From positions 1 through 64,000 of the forward strand of contig SWDT01000157.1 of the NCBI GenBank assembly GCA_009193035.1: DNA of 64,000 bases, in the 5' to 3' direction. The DNA is from Halicephalobus mephisto. Taxonomy: Eukaryota > Nematoda > Chromadorea > Rhabditida > Panagrolaimidae. Made by a program: the position numbers and the translations under genes. Under the pieces are notes generated by a model. The model worked only from the letters and a program-made list of their open reading frames with translations. It was not told the DNA's origin and did not search any database. Positions 37,886 to 49,673 of the stretch are shown one piece after another (within the stretch, counting starts at the first letter, position 1; each line of letters starts with the position of its first letter).

Positions 37886-40800
37886 CCAGAAAAATTCAAA
37901 TTTACTCCAGTGCCTTTATTTCCCAAAAATGCCTGATTCGTTTTTTACAATTATTTCCTCGGTGGTATATCACATAGTATTATAGAAAATTAATTAATTA
38001 ATAATTTTTAATCGATTTTCACCATGTAAAATTCGGTGCTTTTAGAGAAAAATAAATATTTTTCAAACATGTTTTTCAAAAAAAAAATATAAAAACGAAA
38101 AAAATGGTATTTTTTTAAAATTATTTTAAAAAATTTGGTGTGTATTTTTTAAAAATTATTCTAAAAAAAATTAGCAAAAATGAAAAAATTGATAATTCTG
38201 TTTTGACATTATTTTTTTAAATTTAAATTTTTTAAAAACTTTCGAAATTCGTTTTTAAAAAGGTTTTAGTACATTTGCTTTTAAATTTTAAAATAAAAAT
38301 AACTTTGAAATCCCTTAGGAAAAAGGAGTTTTTTGTAAAAATGGAGAAAATAATAAATCGGTTTTAAAATTAACTGGGTTTTTTTCCTTTACCTAATTTT
38401 TGAAGGTGTCTAGACAGTTCTGAGTATTCCCATTTCGAAAGTTAAAATTATTTAGTTTTAATTTCGATAGAAAAGTAATTTCTGAACCTCCACGTAAAAG
38501 GTAATTTTGACAAAAATGGGAAAAAGTAAAACTGTCAAAATAATTTCAAAATTAATTCCATCTTTTTTGTTTTCTAATTTATTTATTTATTTTTTTAAAG
38601 AATTAAGAAAATTTTTAAATATTTAATTTTAACAGAAAAGTAATTTTAACAAAATGGGAAAAAGTAAAACTGTCAAAATACTTTCGAAATCGACTCGTAC
38701 TTTTTTGCTTTTACCTATATTCTGGAATTGTAAAAACCCTAAAAAATTTCGATTAGAATAGGTCCGTAAAAAATTGTCTTTTCTAATTTTGTGTAATAAC
38801 GCAGTTTTCTATAGTTTTTAAATTACACATGGGACATTTGGAAATAAAAAAATTAATTTTCCAATTTGTACAGAAATTAAAAATTAATAATGAAACAACT
38901 TTCGAAAATTTAAATTTTTTATTTATTTTTAAAAATTTTTATTTTTTGAATTTTCTAAATTTTTATTTTTCTATGATATTGTGTATTTCGAAAATTATAT
39001 AAATACTAAATTTTACAATTTCGGATCTCGAGTGGAAAATTTTGAAATTCTCGTGTCAAAACCATTTCATAAAAATTCTTAATTTTCAAAAATGTTATGA
39101 TTATATCCTTCACAAATTACGTCAATATGAAATTTTATAATTTCGGGTCTTGAATGAAAAATTCTAAAAATCTACGTCAGAACTACTTTGCAAAATTTAT
39201 TTTTGTTTTTTATGATACAGTCGAATTTGGATATAGGATATCCTTTGGGACCGGGGAAAGTGCATATTATAAGAAAGGATATATTACAGAGGGGTTATCT
39301 CATATCCAAGTTCTAGTGTATTAAAAATTTTCAAAATTTCAAAGCCATATATCGAAATTCCCCCAATTTTCGAAATCATATACAGTCGAATTTGGATATA
39401 GGATATCCTTTGGGACCGGGGAAAGTGTATATTATAAGAAAGGATATATTATAGAGGGGTATCTTATATCCAAATTCTACTGTATTAACAATTTTCAAAA
39501 TTTCAAAACCATATATCGAAATTCCCCCAATTTTCGAAATCATATACAGTAGAAGTTGGATATAAGATATCCTTTGGGATCGGGGAAAGTGTATATTATA
39601 AGAAAGGATATATTATAGCTGGGGTCAATTCGAAGACAGACTAAGCAAACTCATCCACTCACACCGTATAATATAACCCGAAATATATTATATCGGGGAT
39701 ATATTACATCCAAGTTCTACTGTATATGATTAATTACGAAATAATCATAACAAAAAATTAAAAATTTTAAACTATTTTTGTTTTTAAAAATTCTCTTCAG
39801 GATCATCTTCTAAAAAAAATTATTTTCGATTTTCAGTTGTGGTAATAGAATTCCACATAAACAGTAAATAAGGAAGTTTGCAAACTTACCTTTATTAGTT
39901 TAAACAGAAATTGATTAAATTTCCCCAAGTACTTTCGTTTTTTCAAAAGCCATAAATTTTCTGATTCATTTAATTTTAAGTTCTACTTCGCGGTATCTAA
40001 GAGCTTTTTTGTGTAAATTTTGTTTTTTTCCACAAGGTCTGGCACAGATGTTCTCAGAATCCCACTTCTGGACTAGACTTCAGAATCTCACTTCTGGACT
40101 CGACTTCAGAAGTTACTGTCTGAAAAAAGTTGGAGATCTCAGAGAATAAATATCATTAAAAAAAATTTGTTGGACTTCAGAATTCAGGATTCTGAGAACT
40201 TTTATAATTTCGCTGTGGGACCGCTTTTTTGCAAAAATGTTTATTTTTTTAAACACATAATTAATTTCGATTTTACTAAAAACCGCACTGTGAAGAAATT
40301 TACGAAATTCATTATATCTTCTGTCGTACTGGCCTAGACTATATGGCGATTTCCACAATATCTTACTGTTGGATTGTGCACGATCTATTTGAGTAGAAGT
40401 TTGTACAACTTTGGTCCCAAAGGAAATACCCTGAGGACCAACGAAATTTGTAAGATTGCGGGTTGGTGGCAATTTGGAGATTACGCAATAATTTTTGTAG
40501 AGTTGTGATTTATCTCGTGCCTTTGGCCCCATAAAGTACTTTTATATATTTTTGTCTACACACGGATCCGGGTTCCCCAGCGATGACCCAACACTTATAA
40601 AATAAAAAATTTCTTACAATTGATAATAAAAAAAACAAAAATTCCGTGTTTTTTAATTTTTTTTGCGGGACCTCTCTTGCTCAAATTTTCCTCTTTTACG
40701 TAAATACGAAACACGTATTTAATTTGGTCTTCTTTCTTTTTTCTATTACTGTATTTTCTAAAAAATAAGTCCTGGGATTTATTTCAAAAATATAGGGGGC

Positions 40801-40931
40801 TTATTTTAGGGAAAATACAGTATGCCTTTTTATCTTCGATTTTGTCGACAGTACATTTCGTAAATTATTAATTGTAACCGGCTTACTGTATACGGGATTG
40901 CATAAACGTTTTATTTCGAATTTCAAGGCAG
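37886..40931. other. Spacer between cadherin and receptor genes
   Basis: Contains the cadherin 3' UTR (AATAAA near 38050), the left arm of a long inverted repeat (38290-38715) and a 165-bp MITE array (39215-39725). A 139-codon ORF (40113-40532, minus) has no family features and is not called as a gene. Confidence 0.5.
39215..39725. mobile_element. Tandem array of pogo-like MITEs, 165-bp unit
   Basis: Three units start TACAGTCGAATTTGGATATA (or TACAGTAGAAGTTGGATATA) near 39218, 39383 and 39546. Each ends with the inverse, ATATCCAAGTTCTACTGTAT or a variant. Each carries ATCCTTTGGGACCGGGGAAA. CAGT.GAA termini flanked by TA are typical of pogo/Tc1-type elements, so these are probably non-autonomous relatives. 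The third unit has an extra insert near 39620-39660. Confidence 0.7.
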
Positions 40932-42032
40932 ATGATTACTGTAGAAGACTTCGAACAGTACAAAACTGTAATGAACTTAACTCCGTTCTACAGATATTAC
41001 CTGTACTGTAACTGTGCTTATATATCGTTACTGTATCCGGTTTGTTTGTATTTACTTTTTTTTAAAGACATTCAACTCAACAAAGCCTACAAATATATGT
41101 TATTCGTGTGTGCCACTACCACGTTGATGAACGCCGTACTGTATGCCCTGTGGGCTCCCGTGACGAGCCAGTCCTTCATGGGAGGGTTCTCGACTGGAAT
41201 TGCGAACGTTCTGGGTCCTGAAGCGAATGTTAGAATTTTTCAATTATTTTTAATAATTTTGAAAAATTCGCAAATTTCGACGATTTTATTGTTGATTTTT
41301 CAATATGCTCATCTGAATCCAGATGCCTTCTTCTCCAAATTCGGATCTACTGATACTCGATTAATTACTACTTATGTTTTTTATACTTTGTTTTTATTTT
41401 TTGTTTCTGGTGTTTTGGTCCCGTTTTGTGTCAATAATCGAAGCGAATTTTTTTCTTACGCAATTTCGACCAACAACACCTACGCCGAATTACTGTGGTT
41501 CAACCAGCCGACCCTGATGTCCTTCGTAGCCCCCTTGAATCCTACCGTATACCTCCTTGGGATCATAGAAGTCGGATCTCCTCTGTTTTTGTTCGTTTTA
41601 GGAACTTATTACACTTTCGTCGTTTCTAAAATAATCAAAAAATCCGAAAATTTCGTAAGTTACACTACTTACAGAAGAGAATTAATGATGTTTAAAACTT
41701 TTGTTTTTAAAACTTTAATTATGTTCATTTTTTATGTTATTCCGATTTTTGGATACACTATTTGCCTTTGGCTAAATGTCAAAAATCCAATCATGGGCCT
41801 GGTTTTGAATATCATCCTCGTCAGTCACGGCTGGCCGTCGTACATCGGCAGCATTTGGCTCATCAAGCCCTATCGACACATCCTCCTTCGGATAATCACC
41901 AAAATTTCACCGTTACCGTACTTGATCCCATCAGAAGAAACTACAGTACGACCTTTATCAAACATCAACCATCCGTCCGATCGATCAAGAACTGCGGAAA
42001 ATTCTGAAAATAAAATTTTTCCTAGTCGTTAA
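40932..42032 (+). CDS. Serpentine chemoreceptor-type GPCR
   Basis: A single open exon of 366 aa with seven hydrophobic helices: LYCNCAYISLLYPVCLYLLF, MLFVCATTTLMNAVLYAL, FLIILKNSQISTILLLIFQY, TYVFYTLFLFFVSGVLVPF, GSPLFLFVLGTYYTFVV, IMFIFYVIPIFGYTICLWL and NIILVSHGWPSYIGSIWL. The final helix ends HGWPSYIGSIWLIKPYR, matching the HGxxS..KPYR signature of the nematode Str/Srh/Sri receptor superfamily. These act in chemosensory neurons as odorant or pheromone receptors. The lack of introns is unusual for the family and could reflect retroposition or intron loss. The gene sits inside a 5.5-kb inverted repeat. Subfamily is not certain. Confidence 0.8.
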   Translation: MITVEDFEQYKTVMNLTPFYRYYLYCNCAYISLLYPVCLYLLFFKDIQLNKAYKYMLFVCATTTLMNAVLYALWAPVTSQSFMGGFSTGIANVLGPEANVRIFQLFLIILKNSQISTILLLIFQYAHLNPDAFFSKFGSTDTRLITTYVFYTLFLFFVSGVLVPFCVNNRSEFFSYAISTNNTYAELLWFNQPTLMSFVAPLNPTVYLLGIIEVGSPLFLFVLGTYYTFVVSKIIKKSENFVSYTTYRRELMMFKTFVFKTLIMFIFYVIPIFGYTICLWLNVKNPIMGLVLNIILVSHGWPSYIGSIWLIKPYRHILLRIITKISPLPYLIPSEETTVRPLSNINHPSDRSRTAENSENKIFPSR

Positions 42033-45000
42033 ATATTTTACTTTTTTATATTTTTTAAATTAAAATTATTATTTTAAATAAATATTTAAAAAATAAAAAT
42101 TTATTTTATTTCGAAACTTTCAGCGATTTCAAAAGTTTTTTTAAATTCTAAAAAATTAAATTTTTTTAATCATTTTTGAATTTTATAATTTTAGAAAATT
42201 CTCTAACTTTTCAGAAATACAAAATTTTTTAATTTTTTATAACTTTTTTGATGATTTTAAAACTTTTTATAAAATTTTTGAATTTTAGAAAATTCTCTAA
42301 ACTTAAAAATTGTTTTATTTTTGAATTTTTTAAAACTTTTTATAAAATTTTTGGATTTTAGAAAATTCTCTAAACTTACAATTTTTGTAATTTTCAAATT
42401 TTTTTAAACTTTTTACAGAATTTTTTGATTTTAGAAAATTGCAGTTTTTGTAATTTTTGATGTTTTTAAAACTTTTTATAAAATTTTTGAATTTTAGAAA
42501 ATTCTCTAAACTTAAAAATTATTTTATTTTTAAATTTTTTTAAACTTTTATGGAATTTTTGAATTTTAGAAAATTCTCTAAACTTACAAATTGTTTTATT
42601 TTTAAATTTTTTAAAACTTTTTACAGAATTTTTTGATTTTAGAAAATTTTCTAAATTTTTAGAAAGTTGCAATTTTTTTAATCTTTAACTTTTTTGATGA
42701 TTATAGAACTTTTTATAGAATTTTATTGACTTACTACAGAAAACATTTTGCACTTTGTCACAAACGATACTGATCTTTCGACTAATCGGGGTGTTTGTGC
42801 ATTCGAACCTAACAATGATACTCACAAATTTCTGTCAGAAGGCCTTGATTTTCATTTTTCTCTCTTACTCGCGCAAGAAACACGATAATTTTCGTTTTTC
42901 TCGTTATTACTGATTTTTTCTCACTTTATTTGGCGAAGCAAAAACAGAAATCAGGTTTCGTAATTTATCAATCAATTTAGTTCAAAAAATATTCAAACTT
43001 TGATTTGTGAATTTTCCGAAAATTTAAATTTTTTTTATTTTTAAAAATTTTATTTTTAAATTTCTTTTATTTTTTAATTTCTTTTATTTTTTAATATTTT
43101 TTAAATTTTATTTTTTAATATGTTTTATTTTTTTTGATAATTTTTTAAATTTTTATCTTTCAAAATTTTATTTTTTATATTTTTTGAAAATTTTTGTTTG
43201 ATTCAAAAAGACAATTTTTAATCGATTGATCTGTGTTCCTATTTGATCCTTATCGGATACGTTTGCGCAGGACTTAAATCGATATAAAATTGATCGAATT
43301 AAATTTTTAAATCATGCTTTTATAAAAATAAAAAATGTACAAAATTTTAAAATTGTTTAAGTGCAATTTTTTAATATATTTAAATAAATTCCAAGATTAT
43401 AGTGAAAAAGTAAAAAAACGCGAGTCAATTTGCCGATTTTTCTATTTTTGCTAAAGTTATTTTTTACGTGGGAGTTCAAAAATTACTTTTCTGTTAAAAT
43501 TAAATATTTAAAAGTTTTTTTAATTTAAAAAAAAATAAATCAGAAAACAAAAAAGATGGAATTAATTTCGGAACTATTTTTATAATTTTAATTTTTTCCC
43601 ATTTTTGTCAAAATTACCTTTTATGTGGGAGTTCAGAAATTACTTTTCTATCGAAATTAAAACTAAATAATTTTAACTTTCGAAATGGGAATACTGAGAA
43701 CTGTCTAGACACCTTCAAAAATTAGGTAAAGGAAAAAAACCCAGTTAATTTTAAAACCGATTTATTATTTTCTCCATTTTTACAAAAAACTCCTTTTCTC
43801 TAAGGGATTTCAAAATTACTTTTATCATGAAAATCAGAAATAATTGTTTCTAAGATTTCCTCGATTCAGATTTCTAGACTTTTTAGAAAATTCTGAAGTG
43901 TAAATAAAAACATTTAAAAAATAAATTAATTTTTATGAAAATTACTAATTTAGATTTTTATCGAAATTACGATTTACGCAGGAATTCAAAAAAAAAATTT
44001 TGTTATCAAAACTGAAAATAATTTTTTTTTTAAATTTTTTAGAGAATTAAAAAATAATTTTTTTTTAAATTTTTTAGAGAATTTAAAAATTATTTTTATT
44101 TTTTATTTTTTAGAATATTAAAAAAGTTAATTGATTTCGAAATTGATTTACTATTTTTTCTAAAATAATTTTTTGTGAAAATTCGAAAATACCAAAAAAA
44201 TTATAATTTTTTAAAAATTATGTTTCTAAAATTAAATTTTATGTTTTTTAATTCCTAAACTTAATACGCAAAAATTATTTAATATTTCTTTTTTTTGGAT
44301 TTTTAAGCCATGTTTTACATTTTTCATGAGACAACGTGACTGAGTTTGTTTTGCTCGATTGTCGCTGAGCGATCAACTTTAGTTCGTTGTTTTCCACTCC
44401 CTCTAGTCCAAACATTTCATAAAATTATCCCCATTCAGAAATAAAATTATCAAATTTAGATTTTTTCGGAATTTTCAAATTTTGATTTTTTGGAATTTTC
44501 AAATTTAGATTTTTCGAAATTTTTAAATTTAGGATTTTTTTTGGAATTTTCAAAATTAGGATTTTCTACAATTTTCTAATTTAGGATTTTTTGGAATTTT
44601 TGAATTTATATTTTTAGAAATTTAAAAATTAATATTTTTTGGGATTTTAGAATTTAAAATTTTTTTGAAATGTTTAAACTTTAAATTTTTTGGGATTTTA
44701 GAATTTGAAGTTTTTTAAAAATTTAGAATTTAGATTTTTGGAAATTGCCGAATTTGGAATTTTAGAATTTTGATTTTTTGGGATTTTTGAGTTTAAAATT
44801 GTTCGATTTAGTTTGAAATCTTTGAATTGGAATTAGTTTTAAATTTGTTCGAATTAGATTTAAATTCGAAATTTACAATTTTGTTGAGGAATATTATTCA
44901 TTTTTTGTGTGTTGTAAAATGGAGCACAAGTTGTCCTTCGGTCTTCTCTCGTCGACAGATGACAAGTTCTAGAATACCCCCGATGCACCGATTTACAGCA

Positions 45001-45289
45001 ATCGTTCGTCCGTGAAAATGAAGAATAAATTCGTATTCCGCGTGATTTTTAAGAACTGTCTTCAGATGTGATTAAAATTTAATTTTTTCGTTATTGAATT
45101 TTTTTAAATATTTGGACAATGATCAACTTTTTAGAGTTCCACTAAAATCGATTTGTCGTCCTTTTCGGTGTCATTTGGACGTTTTTGTTGAGTACTGTAG
45201 AAAATCAGAATCCATCGAAGGCAGGGCGCCGTGTCGCCAGGGAATGCGAAGGATCCTCGGGGAGCTTCCGTGGTGCACCAGGGCACACG
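42033..45289. other. Spacer between receptor and nuclear receptor genes
   Basis: 42150-42700 is a degenerate tandem array around AGAAAATTCTCTAAACTTA, period about 75 bp. 42740-42990 is less repetitive and may be regulatory. 43400-43828 is the right arm of the inverted repeat. 44440-44830 is a degenerate tandem repeat of TTTTTGGAATTTTCAAATTT type. From 44900 composition becomes mixed, consistent with the 5' region of the next gene. Confidence 0.5.
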
Positions 45290-48200
45290 ATGTCCCTCCG
45301 GACGACGACTCAGACATCCCCCCTAGGGTTGATTAGTTATAAAACCGGTGTCCCAGTCCTTCTTTCTCAAACTCCATCAACAACCCCAAGTCGTATGTTG
45401 CTTTCGTCGACTTCAATATCATGATTAATTACAGTTAGACAACCACTTTTGTTTATGACTCTCCCTGCAGCTGGTGTTATGAGTGATGTTACTGAGAAGT
45501 CTTTACAGAGGCCAAAAGTCGAAAATGAAAAAGCAGTAGAGGCTCACGAGGGCCAGACACCCCAACAACCCCCCCTGGCCGAAACGGAACAAGGTTCTAC
45601 CTGTGTCGTTTGCGGCGAAGACGGAGCAAAAATGCACTACAACGTCCTAGCCTGTTTAGGGCAAGTTTCAAAAAACGGAAAAAAATAATTTTTATTATTC
45701 AGATGTAAGGGATTTTTTCGTCGAGCACTGAAAAAAGCGGATCAATATGAATGCATCAATGATAATAAATGCGTTATCAACAAATGTGAGTACCTGATAC
45801 TATTAAAATAAATTGATTTTTACTCTTTCAGATGCTAGAAACTCATGCAGAGCATGTAGATTGAAAAAATGTCTCGAAGCAGGAATGGATCCCGCAGGTA
45901 GGTTTTTCTTTTAAATAGTTTCAAAGAGTTCATTCAATTTCACGGTGGCGTAGTGGTCAGTGCGATTGACCGCCGCTCGTGGGACGTGGTTTCAATCCCG
46001 GCCCGTTCTGAAAAACAAATGCTTTTTGTTACCTATTTTACGTCATCTTGCCTCGGGCAAAATAAACTTGAAGATAACGTCTTTGTTTTTCAGCTGTGAG
46101 ACCAGATAGAGATTTTATTGGAAAACAAAATGTACTCCGACTACCTCAGATAAAAAAGAAACCTCTTGCGGAAACTCCGAAACAGGAAATGAAGATTTCG
46201 AAATCTTCAATGTTGTTCATCAATCAGGAAGATTTGACCAAGAAGCTCCCAGTGGAGATGCGGACGATGTTGATGACCTTGCTCAACATTGAAATCAAGG
46301 TAACTACAATTATATTATTCCAAAAATCAAAAATAATTTCGACGCGAATTTCGAAAGATAAAAAAATCAATATTTTCAAAAATAAAAAAGTAATATTTTT
46401 AAAATAAAAAAATCAATATTTTCAAAATAAACTTTTGATATTATTTTTTTTTCAATTTTTTAATATTTAAATGTTTAAATTTATAATTTTTAAATTTTTT
46501 ATACTTTGGTTTTTAATTTTTAGTTTTTAATTTTTAATTTTTAAAATTTTTAATTTTTAATTTTTTAAAGTATTTCAGATCAGTAGAGGAGATACTTTGA
46601 AAGATGCCAGAGATATTTATCCTTTGCACATCAACACTATCAAGGAGTTGATCGATAATCCGCTGAAATTAAAAGGAAAAAGAACAGAAGTAAGTTTTGA
46701 AAAGGATACTGTAGAATTGCGAAATTTTCATTCAGATGAGGTACGAACCGTATAGGATGGCAAAAAACGAAGAACTGTCCATGATAGTTTACAGAAGACT
46801 CATCGCGGCCATAGATTGGGTGGATTTGCTGTCTGAAATGATCGATGGTCTTTCTACAGATGACAGAGTAAGAATATACTGTAATTTTTTGGTTTTATTG
46901 AAATTATTTAAGATAGCTTTGGTTAAAAGTTGTTATGCTCCATTACTACTTTTTAAGTGTTCTGCCAGAACGGCCATGGTGACAGAAAAAGAAAATATTT
47001 TATGTCTTTGTAATTTTGCATATGTTCCAAAAAACATGGCCGAAGCTTACAGTGATGCTTATCATCTCGACAACGGACTCGTCGACAGACTCATTAATGA
47101 ACTTGTTCTTCCATTTCGAAAATTACAGTTGAAAGAAGAAGAAATAGTATGTTTAAGTGCAATAATCGTGCTTAATCCGATGGCCAAGGATCTGTCAGAA
47201 GACGGAATAAAAAAAGTATCTGGATTAAGGGACAAAATCCAAGACACACTTTTTCAGTTCATAAAAGAAGGTAGAGGATCTTCAAAAGCGACATCCCAAT
47301 TCGGAAATTTCCTACTTTATTTGCCCATTCTGGCCAATTTGGCGAATGTTCTTTGTGAAAATTTGAGATTCGCCCAAACTTTCAGTACTCTTGGAAGTTT
47401 TCCATTATTGACGAGTTTATTTGGATGTTTTCCCGTTGAGCCATTTCTGGATTCAGAATCCGAAAATGAAAGAAAAGAAATCATCAGAAAAAACGTCGAA
47501 ATTCAAACAGATCCGTTGGCTATTCAGCAAAGAGGAATAAAAAGAAGATTACCGACGTCATTCGTGTCTCCTGTCGAGAATGAATCATCCAGTGAATCTA
47601 GAGAATTCAGACTACTTCGACCACCGTGTTCTTACACCTTGACTGAAATGTTCGAAGACAGAATGAACGAAGATCCGCCTTCAAAAACCTTCCAACTTGT
47701 AAGTGACCAACATTATGAACTTTGTTTTGTCAAAGTTGACGGTCAAACTTTGAAATCAAAGTTAAAGTTCGAATTCAAAGTTTAAACTCAAAATTAATTA
47801 TCAAAGTTTAAAATCAAAATTGGTAGTCAAATTTGAACTTAAAGTTAATACTCAAATTTGAATTAAAAATTAATAATCAAAGTTGACCATCAAATTTGAA
47901 GTTAAAATTAATAATCAAAATTAATAATCAAAGTTGATAATCAAATTTAAATTTAAAAATTAGTGATCAAAGTCTGAGTTCGAAATTGATGATCAAAGTT
48001 GACCATCAAATTTGAACTTAAAATTAATACTCAAATTTGAATTAAAAATTAATAGTCAAATTTGAACTTAAAATTAATGATCAAAGTCTGAGTTTGAAGT
48101 CGATGATCAAAATTAATTATCAAAGTTTAAACTCAAAGTTGATAATTAAATTTAAATTTAAAAATTAATGATCAAAGTCTGAGTTCGAAGTTAACGATCA

Positions 48201-49673
48201 AAGTTAGCTACCAGAGTTTAAACTCAAAATTGGCAATCAAATTTGAAGTTAAAATTAATAATCAAAGTTTAAACACAAAGTTGATAATTAAATCTAAATT
48301 TAAAAATTAATTATCAAAGTTTAAACTCAAAATTCGTAGTCAAATTTAAATTTAAAATTAATAATCAAAGTTGGCAATCAAATTTGAAGTTAAAATTAAT
48401 AATCAAAGTTTAAACTCAAAGTTGATAATTAAATTTAAATTTAAAAATTAATTATCAAAGTCTGAGTTCGAATTAACCTTTATAGTTCAAGACCAAAATT
48501 CAGATTTTTCGTGCTAAGAAAACAAAGATTTTTTGTACTTAAAAAAATCTGTATTCTGTCTTACCTAAATTGATAGTTTGAATTTTATTCGGATTTTTCG
48601 AATCAAAAATAATTTCTTAGAACGAAAAGCTCAAATTTTGATCACGAACTTTGATTTCTATTTTTTATAAATCGGAAATTAGAGAGCAGATTCCGGAGGG
48701 AATACCTCTGCATATCAATTAGGGCTTAATTTTTATCAAAGTTCACGATCAAAGTTCTGTTTTAAAATTTGAATTTTTCGCAAAAAAAAACAAATTTTTT
48801 CTATTTCAAAAATTCCTATTTTACCTAAATTAACACCGAATTTAATTTTTTCATCGAAATCCGAAATTTTCTCGCGATTTTTAAAAAATTAAGTTATTTA
48901 ATTTTTATACAAAAATTTAATCTTATCTTGATGTCGATCTCTTTACTAATTTTGACATTAAGTTTTCTGAATCATATTTTAGGACAAAAGTTAAGATTTT
49001 CAAAATTATGTCTTAAAAAAATTTAAATTTTCAAAATTGTGTCTTTGGAAAAATTAAAAGTTCCAAAATTGTGTCTTAAAAAAATTAAAAGTTTCAAAAT
49101 TGTGTCTTAAAAAAATTAAAATTTTCAAAATTATGTCTTGAAAAAATTAAGTTTCAAAATTGTGTCTTAAAAAAATTAAGTTTCAAAATTATGTCTTAGG
49201 AAGAAAACTTCTAACTTCGACTTTCAACTTTGATCCTCATTTTTGATAAAAGACCACAGATTACTGTAAATAATACTTTTCAGAATCCTCAAATGACCTG
49301 GCCTCCAAGACAACAAGTACAACTTCCATCAAGTTTCAGTAAATCTGGTTACTGTAGTTTTGTTAAAGAATCTCAAACTCGACCAGAATCCACACAAATT
49401 CGTTTTCCTAAAAATCAAATTCCAATTTACAAACATTCCATTCAAAATCCGTGTGTGTCCTCAGGGCATGAGCATCAGCAGTGCGAAACAGTGCCTTCCG
49501 ATGTCGACAGTACAACAGACTCAAATCAGACTTCTGTAAATCCATATCAATTTCAAAATTATTTTAATTTTTCAAATCTGCCAGTAACCACAATTGCTCA
49601 TTCTGGATTTTCTCCAACACCACCCATAGAAAATTTATCTTTCGAACATCGGGAAAAATTTGAAAATTTGTAA
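45290..49673 (+). CDS. Nuclear hormone receptor (nematode supplementary type)
   Basis: Nine exons (700 aa): 45290-45392, 45435-45660, 45703-45785, 45832-45897, 46094-46299, 46579-46689, 46736-46867, 46913-47698 and 49284-49673. The DNA-binding domain has zinc finger 1 CVVCGEDGAKMHYNVLACLG with P-box CLGCKGFFRR, and finger 2 CINDNKCVIN plus SCRACRLKKCLEAGMDP. VRPDRD after it is typical of HNF4-derived nematode receptors. The ligand-binding domain includes the signature around IALVKSCYAPLLLFKCSART. A 130-aa Gln/Ser/Pro/Asn-rich tail follows on the last exon. The start is the first ATG in a frame that continues across a 42-bp intron; 45455 is an alternative Met. Intron 2 uses a GC donor, and an in-frame 45-bp intron (46868-46912) is needed to align the LBD. 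Acts as a ligand-responsive transcription factor in the nucleus. The specific NHR is not identified. Confidence 0.9.
45661..45702 (+). other. GC-AG intron in the DNA-binding domain
   Basis: The only way to restore the P-box (CLG then CKGFFRR) is to splice GG|GCAAGT to TTATTCAG|A. The donor is GC instead of GT, otherwise an optimal consensus. The 42-bp length matches other introns here. Confidence 0.75.
45943..46085 (+). repeat. tRNA-derived SINE in a nuclear receptor intron
   Basis: The head carries an A box (GTGGCGTAGTGGTCAGTGCG) and a B box (GGTTTCAATCC) at tRNA-like spacing, but the T stem does not pair, so it is not a functional tRNA. A unique body with TTGCCTCGGGCAAAATAAAC follows up to the splice acceptor. 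It lies in sense orientation in intron 45898-46093. Related, more decayed heads lie at 13255-13350 and 8385-8456. Confidence 0.7.
47699..49283 (+). repeat. Nuclear receptor intron filled with tandem repeats
   Basis: 47780-48480 is an irregular array of ATCAAAGTTGATAATCAAAT-type units of about 19-20 bp. 49000-49200 is a second array around TTCAAAATTGTGTCTTAAAA, about 33 bp, six or so copies. The intron begins GTAAGT and ends CTTTTCAG. Confidence 0.6.

Larger units (their letters stand above)
38290..43828. repeat. Long inverted repeat flanking the receptor gene
   Basis: The left arm (about 38290-38715) and right arm (about 43400-43828) are reverse complements. They share blocks such as GGTGTCTAGACAGTTCT and ATTCCCATTTCGAAAGTTAA with only a few mismatches over the central ~230 bp. 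The 4.7-kb interior holds the MITE array and the serpentine receptor gene. It may be an inverted duplication or a composite element. Confidence 0.8.

Noticed and set aside
40113..40532. 139-codon minus-strand ORF
   Set aside because: Length is notable for AT-rich DNA, but residue composition, lack of motifs and absence of a partner exon or splice signals give no support; it also lies within a repeat-rich interval.
45943..46015. Functional tRNA gene in the NHR intron
   Set aside because: A and B boxes are present, but the T stem and acceptor stem do not pair and the sequence continues into a repeat body; a SINE fits better.
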